This document shows positions 1 to 11,687 of a DNA stretch of 64,000 nucleotides, one piece after another. Under the pieces are notes generated by a model. That model was not told where the DNA came from. It made no database searches and worked only from the letters and a program-made list of their open reading frames with translations. Source of the DNA: Chalara sp. BL73 (lineage: Eukaryota > Ascomycota > Leotiomycetes > Helotiales); NCBI GenBank assembly GCA_918026815.1, contig CAKJVC010000188.1:186001-250000 (forward strand). The letters run 5' to 3'. Positions within the stretch are counted from its first letter, which is position 1; each line of letters opens with the position of its first letter. The translations under genes and the position numbers were made by a program.

Positions 1-211
1 GCCTGCAAATGACTTAAGAAGAATTGTCCAGAAAATATGTCAAGAATTTAGCGACTTTCAATTTCTATGACGATATTCAATTTATAAAGCTACAGAAATC
101 ATAGATCTAGTATTACTCCTGAATTCTCCATCGGGCTACCTATTAATAATTTTCCGCCTTTCCGCCTCTGTTGAGTTTCTTTTACTTTTATATTTTATTA
201 TACCAGCAGTA

Positions 212-1342
212 TATATAATAGATCGAACGCAAAACTTAGAAAAAGTAGCAGAAGTGTTGCTTTCCTGCCGCGACAAAAACACAAAAGACATTAAGATCGA
301 AAACTGCGTTGGCTTTACACAAGTCCCTTTTGGTCTAGCTGGCCCGCTGACTATTCATGGGAAGTCCAAAAAAACAGTGTACAGTCCTCTAGCGACAATA
401 GAGCCAATACTTGTTGCAAGCTGCTTTTGCGGATGTAAAGCATTCCAAGCTATAAGTGGCATCAAAGTTGAAGCCTTGAGTGAAGGCTTATTACGTGCTC
501 TTGTTTTTACTTTCGGCACAGTCGACAATGCTCTCCGGTTCTACTACCACGTACTAACACTCCAGTCTTCGTTTAATGCCAGCGCTGAAAAGACCAGCCG
601 ATATGCTCGACTTGTCGAAGTTACTCTACATGTTATTAGCAGGACTGTTTACGTTAAGCTTCGCTATAGTTGTAGCGATGCAGCCGGACAGAATATAGTA
701 ACTATCGCCACGCATCGTGCTTGTTAAGACTTTTTTGCTTTTGCTGCTAGCAAAGACTTGAAAATTCTCGACTTTCAGATTAAAAGTCAATTTTCATTCG
801 ATAAGAAATTGTCGTAAAGGAATGTTAATGACCTACGTAGTGTCGAAGTTATAGCTTGAAGTAGTTTTTCTAATTCTGTTTGTCGGGCAATTCTCGGATG
901 TAGTACAACTAAATTGCGCTTCGTCATTTCCAAATTTAAGAACGGCGGTACCCGGAATGGTCAGATAGGACAGAACATTAATACCGCTAACGTTATAGCG
1001 GCTATGTTTATTTTCTGCGGTCAAGATGCGGCCAGTGTAGTTGAGTCGGGCTGGCATTATTTGACAGCTGACTTGAATAAAGAAACTAAAGTGCTCACTC
1101 TGAGCCTGTACATCCTATCTCTGCTAGTAGGGACAGTGGGTGAAGGCACATATTACTCAAGTCAACGAGAGTTTTTGGAGCTTATTAAATGCTATAGAAA
1201 CGGAAAGAAATGGGCTTTGGCCGAAACGATCGCAGCATTTGCTTTGGCACTAAACACTAGCACTGTCAGTGCCATTACAAACGACACATTCGCATCAAGC
1301 CACCAAAACTTAGCGCGAAGTCCGAAACAAAGTAAAATGTAA
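212..1342 (+). pseudogene. HMG-CoA reductase catalytic-domain pseudogene
   Basis: One reading frame (codons starting at 212, 254, 914 and so on) matches the class I HMG-CoA reductase catalytic domain from end to end. It starts with ENCVGF..QVPFGLAGPL near 299-345, then PLATIE near 390, and ends with GQDAA near 1018 and FASSHQN near 1290. HMG-CoA reductase reduces HMG-CoA to mevalonate with NADPH in the sterol/isoprenoid pathway. The catalytic Glu (ATIE), Lys (FDKK, 797-808), Asp (GQDAA) and His (SSHQ) positions are all still recognisable. Three in-frame stops interrupt it: TAA 725-727, TAA 815-817 and TGA 857-859, with no frameshift and no plausible splice sites around them. No N-terminal sterol-sensing membrane domain is visible. 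The gene is dead as read, and point mutation is the simplest cause. The motif order makes the family call firm; its original role, housekeeping or extra paralogue, is unknown. Confidence 0.85.
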
Positions 1343-2063
1343 CGCAGCAAAAAAAGAAGGAAGTTGCTAAGTCTTCTGATCTCAGAATTTTAGTTGCAGC
1401 TCTCTTTTTGTTTAATAAAATCGAACATTTTTGTTAAAGCTAGAATCCGACTTTTTTTTTTTTTTTTTAAAATGTGCATTAGCTTATTAAACGGAATATA
1501 CTATACTACTTCCAGACTTCCAGTCGATTACAAAAAAGTAAAAATGTAAATTACAAACCTGTAAATGTCAAAGTCCGAGCCATTCGATAAGCGTAAAACG
1601 AAATACTCCAAACTTATAAAGCCGGACAAATATGCGGAATTGCGTCTGGTAGCCCCTTTCTATTGCTCATTATCTCCTAAAGTACTTTTCCACTGAAAGC
1701 TTGTATAAGCGCTCGCGGCTCGCTTTACTTCAACATTCTACTGCTCTCGCTAAATCGATTCATGTAGTCCTCCGCAGTTAGGTGACGCACCGAAGTAGGA
1801 AAAATGTTCACTAAGAATAATCCTAGATGAATCAAGCAGCTTTTGAACTTAACTGTTCAAGTAAACTGAACTGAAAATTGTCACGGAGCTGCGGCCTGTG
1901 GCGCATGCGCAATCATGTTGCCCTTAATACTAACAAGCCAACCAGTCTTAATATCGCGCGAACTGAATAGCGTTGCGCCATTTCGTTATTCTATTCAAAA
2001 ATTACTAATCACTCAACTTTTTACTACGCGGTGTAGCACTTTATAAACACTTTCTTTCAATGT
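1343..2063. other. AT-rich stretch, no gene recognised
   Basis: Low-complexity AT-rich sequence with a long poly-T run near 1450-1468. Nothing recognisable was found on either strand. The short minus-strand ORF that follows (2064-2348) has no recognised relative. Confidence 0.5.
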
Positions 2064-2570
2064 TCACCGGAACAATTTTTTTGTGCTAGGTGCAGAAGCA
2101 TTTCGCGAAACAGTCCACTCCGCACTCGTAGGACTTTCGCACCATAAAAGCCTGGCTACGCTTTTAAAGTAATATTCTATAACGCTAGCCGGAGCGTTTA
2201 CTGTATTGCGTTGAACAATGAAAGTAAACTCCCTGTCGTCGCAGTATCGATGCGTATAACCCTTACGGCTAAACGGAACGTCCACGCAAGTGAAGCTTTT
2301 ATCTAGACATTCCTTCACAGCTAACGCTCCTGTCTTACTTTCTAGCACTGGTGGCCATTAGTGCGTCAAACCGGATAACGTCAGCTTTCTATACATGTGA
2401 CATGCTACATGTGCGGAGACGAAACACTAAGTGTAAGTGAAAGAACAAAAGTAAAGCACAGATTTCACGTCCAGCAACTTTTGGCGCTTCTCTACTACCA
2501 ATCTAATTTCAGTTTTCCGTCTTTTTGTCACAAAGTGTTCTTTTATAATTCTATGCAAATCTGGATCACG

Positions 2571-3179
2571 CTAATTCTCGAGGCTGTTGCCTTTTTCGGC
2601 TGCGCGTACAACATTGCCCTCCAGTTCGATTGTGACAGCTTCCCTGTACTCAAAGCTGACCACAATTGCACTGTGGAATACGTAGCTTCGTGCTTCAACT
2701 GCTTTCTGGCATCTTGCTTTCACTATATGCTCGAAAACATCCTTTGCTACTGTTATAGTTCCGGCCCTTTTCTGTAACAATTGGCCTAACTCGTTTAAAG
2801 GAGTACGCTACTCTATTCCTAGCTTTTCCGTGCTGTAAAGAAACTCCGATACTGCTGTAGAAAACCAGTGAATATAGAAATCCCACCGGGACTCAGAAGG
2901 AGCGATGCCTGGCAGGAAGAAATCTAACCCTCTGAAACCCGATATGTACACAAAGCTTCGCGACATCGCTTTCGACAGCTCGGAGCCATTACCAATATGT
3001 TCTTGTAAGTAAACTTCCACGGAGGTCCTGCGGGAACACTCACTGTGAACCGCTTCCCACAAGCAATGACCGGAAACAGCCTTTTTCAAGTTTATAGCGT
3101 CCTTTATTGTGATCAAGAATAGTATGCCTGGTAGCAATTCTGGAGGAAGTAAGCAGAGGCTCGTCGTGCGTAATGACAT
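2571..3179 (-). pseudogene. F-box-like fungal protein relic
   Basis: The minus-strand ORF 3179-2808 opens with an F-box-like segment (CLLPPELLPGILFLITIKDA). It continues with the SRSFVYISGFRGLDFF and ESRWDFYIHW pattern found in a large family of uncharacterised ascomycete proteins. The frame stops at 2808, and similar-looking sequence resumes in other frames (2886-2695, 2780-2571), so the gene appears eroded by stops and frameshifts. F-box proteins normally recruit substrates to SCF ubiquitin ligases, but nothing here allows a substrate to be named. The family call rests on remembered motif similarity and is tentative. Confidence 0.4.
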
Positions 3180-3822
3180 TGTGTTGGAGAAATCTCAGAA
3201 GTAGCGTAGTATAGACCTAGAAGTATAACAACGAAAAGTCGGACATTGAAATTGTGTCAAAATTACATTGTTTTAAGATTTTGAACTTTAACTCTTTATG
3301 TTAGTGAAGCATTCTATAGTTAAACTTAGACATGTAATTAAGTCCCTATTAATTATATTTTAGCGGTTCAGACGCAAAGTAGGTTACTGTAGCGAGTTAG
3401 CATCTCGAGCTTAAATTTCCCAGAGCTAGCCGCAAATAGGACATACAGACATCAGCACTGAAATCTTAGCAAAAGCATCTGCTGATGTAATAATGTGAGC
3501 TCCAGCGGAGTAAACGAATAAGCACTGTACAAAAGTCGAAACCATTGACTCGAAAAGCCAAAAAAAAAACCTATGTTTCTATGTAAAAGTCCTGTTTCAT
3601 CACTTACTTGCTTTCTGATATTTGCTGATATATTAGCGCATCCAAAAATAGCGAGTACAAAAATCATTAACTTATCCTATTTACTGAGCAGAGATTTGCG
3701 TCTGTCAGCTGCGTTATAACTTAAGTTAGTCACAGCTTTCTTTACAAGTATTCTCATTTCGCATAGCTCTTTTTAGTTACCTGCTTCTATTTATATTCCA
3801 CCAGTTAAACAAAGACTATCTA
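3180..3822. other. No gene recognised
   Basis: AT-rich intergenic sequence up to the family A terminal repeat. The minus-strand ORF at 3452-3667 has no recognisable features. Confidence 0.5.
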
Positions 3823-4183
3823 ACGTCCCTCCCTGCGTGCCGAGAAACCCTACGTGCCGAGAAAAAAGAGAGGTACTTTAACTTTAAGCATCTCAAACCC
3901 CACACCAACTTATGAGTCTCTAAAAATAAAAGATCAGTCGTATTCTATAGCCATTTATTAGCAATTTGACCCCTCCCGAAGAATTTTTTTTATTTGCATC
4001 ATCGCCCTTTCGCCTGGTTTATAAGAAGCCTCCGTTTATGCTTCAGTACGAGTCCTTTGCCACAGCTATACTAGCGAGCTCTCATTATCCCTTACACTTA
4101 TAAAAGGGCCTTATCTGAGCTTCAGAGCCTTACTATTTTATCTATGACCGTCATGAGTTTTGTGGCTGCTGTTGCACGCAAAC
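3823..4183 (+). repeat. Family A terminal repeat, copy A1
   Basis: Starts immediately after a TA dinucleotide (3821-3822) with ACGTCCCTCCCTGCGTGCCG. A second CGTGCCGAGAA block follows. It stays alignable by eye with 17701-18135 and with the reverse complement of 23922-24357 for about 360 bp, with many substitutions, then diverges. No partner in inverted orientation was found nearer than 24357. It is therefore either a solo or truncated end, or the far left end of an older and larger element. Confidence 0.75.
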
Positions 4184-5281
4184 TAATGCAGGACCTGCAT
4201 TCTTTCGCTGGCGCGGTAAGCACTTAGCTGCAGCCTGAGTTTGTGGCCTCCCCAATGAGAGCTGTAGATCTCTCTTTATATCTCAAGCCTGACATGCCAT
4301 TGGGCTTCGAAATTCTCCTCTGCATCACTTCCGGTGTGGCTATTGATTAGTCTAAGATCATAAAGTAACGAGGAATCTGATTGCCCTATATGTTTGCTAC
4401 CGTACACAACTAGAGAAAACCGCAATATTTCTGAATAAAGAAAAGAGCAATATAAACTGCATTCTCCCAAAGCTTTCTTCTTCGTCATTGGGTTTTCCCC
4501 CAATAAAGTCTATAACCATTCCGAATGACGTATTCACGCCTTTCAAAATAGATTTCAAGGCTGTGGTTGCACCCTTTCTTTTGATATCGAGCATGCGAAG
4601 AATCTCTGTCGTAGTGCGCTGACATTAAACCCACTAGCATGCCGGACCTCAAAATAACTGCACTGGGCAGAAAGACTACGGCTTTGCAGTTCCCATTGGC
4701 TCTGATATTGATGGCGGGGGGTATCAGGTATGGAGGGTTCAAGACCGTCTCCATTATAACATCCCATGGTCTATTCTTCAGTTATAAGAGTGTTGGGAAT
4801 GTAGCATACTTCTTGCAGAACTTCAGTCCTTTCTCGACATTACAACTCTATAGCTGTCCAATATATAAAGCAGAGCTAAGTCTTGCTCCTTGTTTATATT
4901 GCTAGCTGCTGGAATAAAAACAGTTTCCTTTCTTCTTTAAACCCCGAATTTCATACCAGCGATTCAAGAATAGACTGAAGTTGAGATGGCTAGAGTGAAT
5001 GTTAGACGAAGTTGTAGGCTGTCGTTGAGGCTGTGTGTCCATGACACCTGGGCCTTGTGTTGTGGCTCGAGCGGCCGCCTGATTCCTATAAATGTTGCTC
5101 CCCGCACATCAACCTACACATCTCACCCGCACACTTTTTCTACCTAAACACCTGCAACTTAAGTTTGCTCTTGTGATTGCTCCTTACCACTTTTCCTTGA
5201 TGGTTATCTCTTCTTATACTAACGCAGTCTTGCCTAGTTTCGATTTACCCCACCATCTATACGAAGATTTACGAACTCAAA
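4184..5281. other. No gene recognised
   Basis: Several overlapping ORFs occur on both strands (4276-4905) without recognisable domains. A NotI-like GC-rich octamer lies near 5070. From about 5080 the sequence may be the leader of the 2EXR relic that follows. Confidence 0.4.
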
Positions 5282-5545
5282 ATGGTCAGCGGTCAGGATT
5301 TTCGTCTCCTCCCAGAGCTCCTTTTCGAAGTCCGGGATATAATCTGGAAGTTCTCTTTTCCCGTCGCCCGCTCGATTCGAATACGTCCTCTTGCGCCTGA
5401 AGACGGCCTTTTACCTGTGCTCGACTACAGCGAAAATGGCGAGGTCCTTGATGTTAGATTTTCCTACGAGGATGTTGATCCTATAGTGGCACTACCAGCG
5501 AGTCTCGCCAAGCAGCCCTGTCGGTTTACCGGCGTTCCATTATAA
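5282..5545 (+). pseudogene. 2EXR-domain protein, N-terminal fragment
   Basis: The ORF starts with ATG at 5282 and encodes 87 residues. Near its start is the pattern FRLLPELLFEVRDIIWKFSF followed by ARSIRI, which fits the fungal 2EXR domain (F..LP.E.R..IW......PR...). The frame ends at a TAA, and probable continuation (HYKWRTKILL...) follows in another frame around 5525-5680 with further stops. The function of the 2EXR family is unknown. The relic is short and the call depends on one motif. Confidence 0.5.
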
Positions 5546-6581
5546 GTGGAGGACTAAGATACTTCTGCCTAGATCGTGATAATCTCCTGTTCGGTGCTTG
5601 AAAAACTTGTATTTGGTGGATGGAGACCAACTTCTATCAAATGTTTACTCTGGAACACATGCGATCGTGAAACACGCAGGTTCGCGGACTTGACTACGAC
5701 TGTCAAATGGTTGAAGCCGAATCTCGAGAAATTTAAGCATAGAGGATAATTCTGTGAATAACAATTGATTTACTTCGGATTCTGTGTATTCACGGCTCTC
5801 CCTGTGGCTCGGTCAATAGGAAAGGTGGGGAAGTAGGGTAGCACTACAGAAAGAGCTGAGGTCGCATACTTGGCGTCGCGATTAATTCCAAGAAGAGAAC
5901 TGGAAAAGTCCTTCCAAGCTTGTGTTGTTTTGACACTCGCCGTCGTTACAAACTCCTCATTTTCTGTGACATACGCCGACGTTCTTGACAAAAGGTCAGT
6001 AACAAACCTATAGATGGAGTATATTGAACGACTTACATGTCGTCTATGCCGAGGTTAATTCCAATTGCTAACAAGCACATAAGTTATTGATTCTAAGAAC
6101 CGTTGATCGAGTAGGAATATAACTTACGGAAGTTTCCACTTAAGGAGGCAAAAGCTGGTGGAACAAATCTCAACGTAGCTAAAACGCAAGTAAGAAGGCA
6201 CGAACGCCAATACATCATGGCAAGAATTTACAATTGCTTGAACTTTTTAAATAGACCACAAAACTCTCAAGTATTGAAAGTAGACACGATCTTTTTTGGG
6301 GAGACAACCTGATGACGTGGCGCCTTTGCATTCTCAAGTGCATTTTAGGCGCTTGAGTCATTTCTTGGCCGCCTGATTTCAAGTGCTTCTTGGCGGCTGC
6401 TTTGTGCCTTTTCCACAAGGGCCCCCAGCCATTCCAACACCTATGATCTTTATCCGGAGAAGGAAGTCAACAATGGCCTTAGAACACGCCTATTATGGCT
6501 TTCCCACTAAACAACCATCTATATGCTTAATAGCAGTCTTATTGATTGTCATAGAATGCTTATCATATTAGGAAAAAATCT
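5546..6581. other. No gene recognised
   Basis: The beginning may hold decayed 2EXR sequence. The minus-strand ORFs 5991-5770 and 6418-6215 show no recognisable domain. Confidence 0.4.
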
Positions 6582-8346
6582 ATGAAAATGCTTTACCAGA
6601 AGCTCACTACGTTAACAGCTGTCTTTTTCCAAACTTCCTTAGCTCGACCCCCAATAACACCTTCCGAGTACCATAATGTTAGAGACGACAATGCGTTCTT
6701 TAACAATACTCTTGACGACAGAGATGACATCTATCCTCTCAATCCCGCCGAGAGAGGTATGCTCGATAATCAGAATAACGCGTACAAGGGAATATTTTGG
6801 GATACAGCATATCCCGGTGGAAATGGGCCTAGAGGAAGCTGGAGCGACGGTGGATGTATTGTAAGTTGTTATAGCAGTTTTTTTCAGAGTGCTATCCTCT
6901 AACTCTCTATTCTGTAGGTTGACCAATATAAGATCCTTGTAGAGGCAACGCGGAACGCAGTTAGGCTTGCTAGGATTTCCGGAGGTGATATACTCCGAGA
7001 AGACAGACCTTTCAACAAATTCTTCGTTCGAAACAGTGTAGCGCCTATTAGTGGGCGATGGACAGTAAGTTATACTTATTTCACTCAAATTGTTGTTCTA
7101 TAAATATATTTACATCTGATCTAGTCCAGCAAGGATGCTCAGAACGTGTATGCCTCAATATATCACAATATGCTTTTGCCATCAAGGTTCCCACTCGACG
7201 GAACCGGAAAACGAAAGAGACGGAATCGTATCAGTTACCAATGCAGGGATACGGAATATTTGCCCCCGGGCTCGATAGGATGCTTTGGTTCCGCGTATGT
7301 CTTTCCACCTTTTTAGGTGATTTATAAAGCTTACAGTTAGCAAAGCTCTGCATATACCGCAAATCAAAGAATAAATCCTGATGGTATGTTAGGTTAAAGA
7401 GTCTTGCTTTAGATACATCTAATAGAACTTTCTTTAGGATGGACAATCGTCTTTTGTCCCAAATTCTTTACTGACTTGACATATCTGAACCGAATTCTCG
7501 CTCGCCCAAAAGTACATGAAACGGAGCTCGGCAACCTGGATTTAGTTTCATATGAGCAAGTAATCCTTCATGAAGTAAGTGTATCCGGTATCTACTATGT
7601 TTGTGCCATCGATAATAGCGGAACTAAGCAAGATTAAAAACAGTGGTTGCATAACGATATAATGGGCTTTAGTCAACATCGTAAGTTGCAGATGTTCGCA
7701 CATTAAAAACGTGTGCTAATTCCCACCTCAGTTACAGATATCGTTGATACAATCGATGATAACGGTCCACGACGTGTACGTTGCCTAATTAAACTTGCTT
7801 CCTTTGATAATAAACGCAATTCAGAAAATCTACGGTATGAGCGAAGCTCGAGATTACGCATGGAAGTTCATGAGGGGCGACAAAATGAAGATCAATAAAA
7901 ATGTTGTTGCTAATGGTAAGTTCCACAATCCCCTGTTGACCTCTCGTACTATATTTTCTATTAACACTGACAATTTTATAGTGGAGAACTATGTCTGGTA
8001 TTTTGTAGATAAAATGTACGGAAGTCGATGGGGATGGACAGGCACCGGCGATTCCTATCCAAAAAGGAGAAGGCAACTCGAACGTGACACCGCCCCTATA
8101 CAAGCAAACACCCTCAATCTCGGAGACGAATCTACAAATCCTTCGACCTTACCAATAGCAAGCTGGCCTGAAAATTGCCACGGAGACCTAGCAATTGATA
8201 CCGCTGATACCAGTACACTCGTTTGCGACTATATTGACCCACCGAATGAGGATCCTGCACTTCCGCCAGATCCAAAAAGCTGCGATTGCAATGAAAACGG
8301 ATGCACATCTGAATCGCCGACATGTTGTTACAATGGCACTTGCTAG
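6582..8346 (+). pseudogene. Secreted zinc-metallopeptidase-like gene, splicing uncertain
   Basis: The ATG at 6582 begins a signal-peptide-like N-terminus (MKMLYQKLTTLTAVFFQTSLA). Likely exons are 6582-6860, 6918-7064, 7125-7294, ~7438-7572, ~7732-7756, ~7806-7915 and ~7981-8346, with GT/AG borders. The fourth ends in VILHE, and later exons read TDIVDTID, KIYGMSEARDYAW and NVENYVWYF. This order (HExxH, then a YG segment, then NADNYAW-like) is that of fungal deuterolysin-like or Lys-specific metalloendopeptidases. The C-terminus is Cys-rich (CDCNENGC...CCYNGTC). Two exon joins (after 7294 and after HE at ~7572) are out of phase by one or two bases with canonical sites, so the second zinc His cannot be placed cleanly. 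A single exon across 7732-8346 would contain a TAA. It is either a decayed gene or one with sequencing indels. Confidence 0.55.
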
Positions 8347-8863
8347 GTATGGTACTACTACTCTCCCGACCACTTCGTGTTCATTCTGGGCAGCTTTCTG
8401 TGGCAAGTTCAAAGGGCGGCGTTAGAAATTGTGGATGAAGAAGACCTTCCAAGGTTAGAATTAAACCTAAGTGACGAAATTGCAATTTTTATCCTTCGAA
8501 AGAAGTGGTGGAGTCGGAGTTGGGGTCAGGACTAAGATCAGGGGTAGGTTTAGTGGCGGATGAAGATTCTGCTAGTTTTTCATCGATATTGTCGAGAATT
8601 TGGGGGTTCATTGGTGGATTTACTAGTTAATAGCATGCTAGGTAAATTAGATGAGACCGCAGGCTATTCACAAGTTACATTCTCATCAATTAAGGGTCTT
8701 CAAATCAATAACAAGGTCCTTTTCCAGTAGAACTATCATCGAGTCGCGCTAAGATTCGACGGCTGGAGGAAAGGGGGGTGTACAGCTGGCTGGAATGGGT
8801 TCAGATGCTGTAAACGGAACGATCGACATCATGGCTAAGGTCGCTGTAAATTTCTTGCTATGT
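8347..8863. other. No gene recognised
   Basis: A short ORF (8195-8425, plus) overlaps the metallopeptidase 3' end in another frame and is a shadow. No other feature was seen before the family B repeat. Confidence 0.5.
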
Positions 8864-9234
8864 TAGCTATGTTCTATAGTCAATTCTAAACACATTAAGA
8901 CCCTTCACTAAGAAAAAATAATAATACAAGCTTTTCTTAGCTTGATTTATAGCATGCTTCGCTTGAAGTCTATAATACAGTTCCTTTCCCAAACCTCCAC
9001 CATAGTACTTCTCTCATTTCTACTTTCTATATAGGGTGTCACCTGAGTTATATATATCCAATACTATGCCTGACATCATTTTCAAGCGTTGTGGCGGCTA
9101 TACTATGCAGATGTATCTGAACTCGCCACGCAGATCAGTACTTTTGCCGAGGTGGCGAACCGTTTTTGGAATAGCGTGCTGAATGCTACACCTCTAAATA
9201 TCTGGCTAATTTCGCAACTGGAAAACTGACACGT
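8864..9234 (+). repeat. Interspersed repeat B, copy B1 (no LTR insertion)
   Basis: About 370 bp that align with the reverse complement of 17164-17700. Shared blocks include TCAATTCTAAACA, CAGTTCCTTTCCC and GATCAGTACTTTTGCCGAGG. B1 has the simple sequence CCAAA at 8989-8993, where B2 carries a 174-bp solo LTR flanked by the duplicated pentamer. B1 is therefore the empty site for that insertion. Homology on the left begins at the TA (8864-8865), which in B2 abuts the family A terminal repeat. Confidence 0.8.
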
Positions 9235-9290
9235 TTCAAGTCGGTTCACCCTTCTTGCCAGACAAAGTCAAGTGAAATGACTGTAACTGG

Positions 9291-9890
9291 TCACTTCCAT
9301 AATGCAAAGCGTAAGAATAAAGCCCTTTCTGTACTCTCAACAGATGCCTTGTGAAGCGGACCCAATTCCTTTGCTCTCCCATGTCTGGCTCTGTCATATA
9401 ACTCTAGGGCTTCTTGTCTCAAGCCAAATATCTCAAGTATTCTACCAAGCCGGTTGGCTACCCAACAATATTCCAGACCAGAAATGCTCATATGTGCCTC
9501 TGTGGCATGGAGAAGATGGCGGTAGATATTGAAAGCTTGATAAAGCCTCTCGTATGAATTCACTTGCCTTCTTGCGCTGCTCATTGAGTCATCATCGCCA
9601 TCTGAAAGCTGACTACTTCCCCCAGTGACTTGGGGTCGAAGTTCCGCTTCCTGTGCCAATCCTTCAGCTATCAGACGACCTTGTTTGTCTAGGATATCGG
9701 CAAGAATGATGGCATTCCACATGTAAGCAGTCTCGGATTTAAGACTCCCTTGAGAGGCGTCAGTTATGCTCGCAAAACTTAACAGGCTGATGATACGAAC
9801 CCCCAAAACTGGACTTATACGTATTGCTGGCCTCGAAATGCTTCGCGCTGTGCTCGAATTGCTTAAGACTTCTGCGGTCTGTTATTGTAT
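9291..9890 (-). CDS. TPR-like ORF downstream of patatin gene
   Basis: The minus-strand frame is open from about 9890 to the stop at 9291. It contains degenerate tetratricopeptide-like helices (GLEYCWVANRLGRILEIFGL, then QEALELYDRAR) and an acidic/Ser-rich linker (SSQLSDGDDDSMSSARR). TPRs are protein-interaction repeats. In fungal NLR-like proteins of patatin/NB-ARC/TPR type the TPRs lie C-terminal to the NTPase. Here the ORF follows the patatin gene by only a few dozen bases and no NB-ARC is visible between them. A splice from the patatin exon (donor at ~9937) to this ORF is out of phase with the acceptors I can see. It may be a separate remnant of a formerly larger protein. No initiator can be fixed. 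Confidence 0.4.
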
Positions 9891-9933
9891 GCCCCAGTTA
9901 GATAATGCAAATAACGTTGGGGTTTTTGGTATC

Positions 9934-11258
9934 TTACATTTTCAAAGATTCGAGCCTTTTCTGTAAGCTAGCATCATCAGACTTTCCCGTAACCCCAAAT
10001 AACTCTTCCGGATTGTCCCTTGCCTCGAGGGGTCTCAGCTTTACCGGCAATTTGGCCATACTGAGCACACATTTAGTGACCTCAAGACCCCGGGCATCCA
10101 GATAATTCCGCGTATCCGCTTTCATGGCCTCGATTTGCTGGTAGTCGTAGAGTTCGATCTGCTGGAGGCCCTGCTCCACGTTAAAGCGATGATAAACATC
10201 CAGCTCATGGTCAAACAACTGTCTAAGCTCGGCATGAACAGTTTCCGTGCGGGTGACGATTTCTTTCATCACCTCAACAGCCTTAAACGGCACCCGAAGG
10301 CGTTCAGATATCTTTTCTTTACGAGTTTCGGCTTCAAACCTCACGACTTGCTTGAAGCCTGTTCCGAGAGTGAGAAAGACCGAGATATGCTTATCCAAGT
10401 CCAGACGTCCAAAGGCGCTTCCCCAAATGAGACCCGCTTCCTTGATGATTGCTGCTGACGGATTATTGAACCCCATCCCTGCATCGACCCATCGTTGACT
10501 ATTTTGAGCGCTCCCTGTTTGTAGTGGCTCAAAGAACGTCGGTGCAGCCGAAGTAGCTCTCGCCGCTTGCCAGATGGTGTAAGGCTCTGGGCTCGGGTCA
10601 TGTAAGGATGAATAAGAGCGAAATGCGATGGGCTGGGTGGCTGCGGGTGCGGCATATTGTAAAGTGAAAACGACACTAAAGATTCGACGAATTAGCAGAA
10701 GAAATATGGAGTTGGCAAGGGACTTACGTTTTGCAGCACTCATCTTCCAATGGATCTTGCAGAGGAGCATCCTCATTTCCTTCACCCAACTTTCTCTTCA
10801 GTACTCCTTTGATCGCATTTTCCAGCCTGGAAGCGTCGAACATATTTCGATGTGGGGGAGGTCGGGGATCAGAAAAGACAAGCTCCCCCAATGCGACGTA
10901 CTCGGTAATGCATTCGTCAACGCTCATACGCAAGCGGCCGAGCATGATTGCAATGATACTGGGGAGTGGGTTATTAGTAGAGCACAGGGATAGAATCCTA
11001 TTGAGTTTGATGGTCATTACCCTCCTGTGCTAGTACCACCGATAAGATCAAAGTAGTCACACGGTTTGAGATCTCGCTGTGCTGGGACCATTCTTGCTCC
11101 AACACGATCCATGATGGTCTTCAGAATTATGAGGCTGGATAAACCTCTAATCCCACCTCCATCTAAAAAAAAGTCAGTCAATACACCTCTGTGGTTGAAT
11201 CAGAGACTAGGAGAGAGGTACCTAGAGAAAGAATTCTCAATTGCTTGGATTCTGCCAT
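9934..11258 (-). CDS. Patatin-like phospholipase (383 aa, four exons)
   Basis: Exons on the minus strand are 11258-11222, 11162-11021, 10958-10728 and 10675-9934. All junctions are GT/AG and in phase, giving 384 codons including the stop. The product begins MAESKQLRILSL and runs directly into DGGGIRGLSS, the patatin oxyanion-hole motif. It has GGTSTGG (the GxSxG nucleophile) about 60 residues in and DAGMGFNNP (the catalytic Asp of the Ser-Asp dyad) in the last exon. Patatins hydrolyse acyl chains of phospholipids or galactolipids. Short patatins next to NLR-type genes are known in fungi as cell-death or immunity effectors, and patatin-like genes are also common cargo of Starship elements; either role here is inference from context. 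The start codon was chosen because the tiny first exon is conserved in this family and restores the motif across intron 1. A TPR-like ORF follows closely downstream. Confidence 0.85.
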
Positions 11259-11687
11259 GTCGAGTGCAAAATGGATCTAATGAAATCGGTTGAACTGTGC
11301 GCAAGGGTCGAGAAAACACTGTGATGCATCTCGCCTTTAATGTTTCCTTATGTTTTCTTCTTTTGCTCAGCCCACTTCAGCTCAAGCCACAGGCGTCTCG
11401 AACAGCATGTACAGCCACCACCATGTCGTCTGCAGGGGGGGAAACGCTTCATTCTGCCTGATTGATTGTGACACGTGTTATCTAGGTTTCAGGTTTGCAG
11501 TGTGGTGGGTCTCACGCCTCCACGTTCCCTGGATCATTCTGTGGTGATAGGCCCACCGCAACATCTCGGTTGTTTCAGGCTGCTTTTCAGGCTACTACTT
11601 TAAGCCTCGTGATTAATAGAAGAGAGCTCCAATGTCCTGCCTCGCATCATCAACCGTCCATCTTCTGCTATCTATTTCGTCGCGCAA
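11259..11687. other. Divergent intergenic region
   Basis: It separates the minus-strand patatin gene from the plus-strand coiled-coil gene, so it should hold both promoters. No specific site was recognised. Confidence 0.4.
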
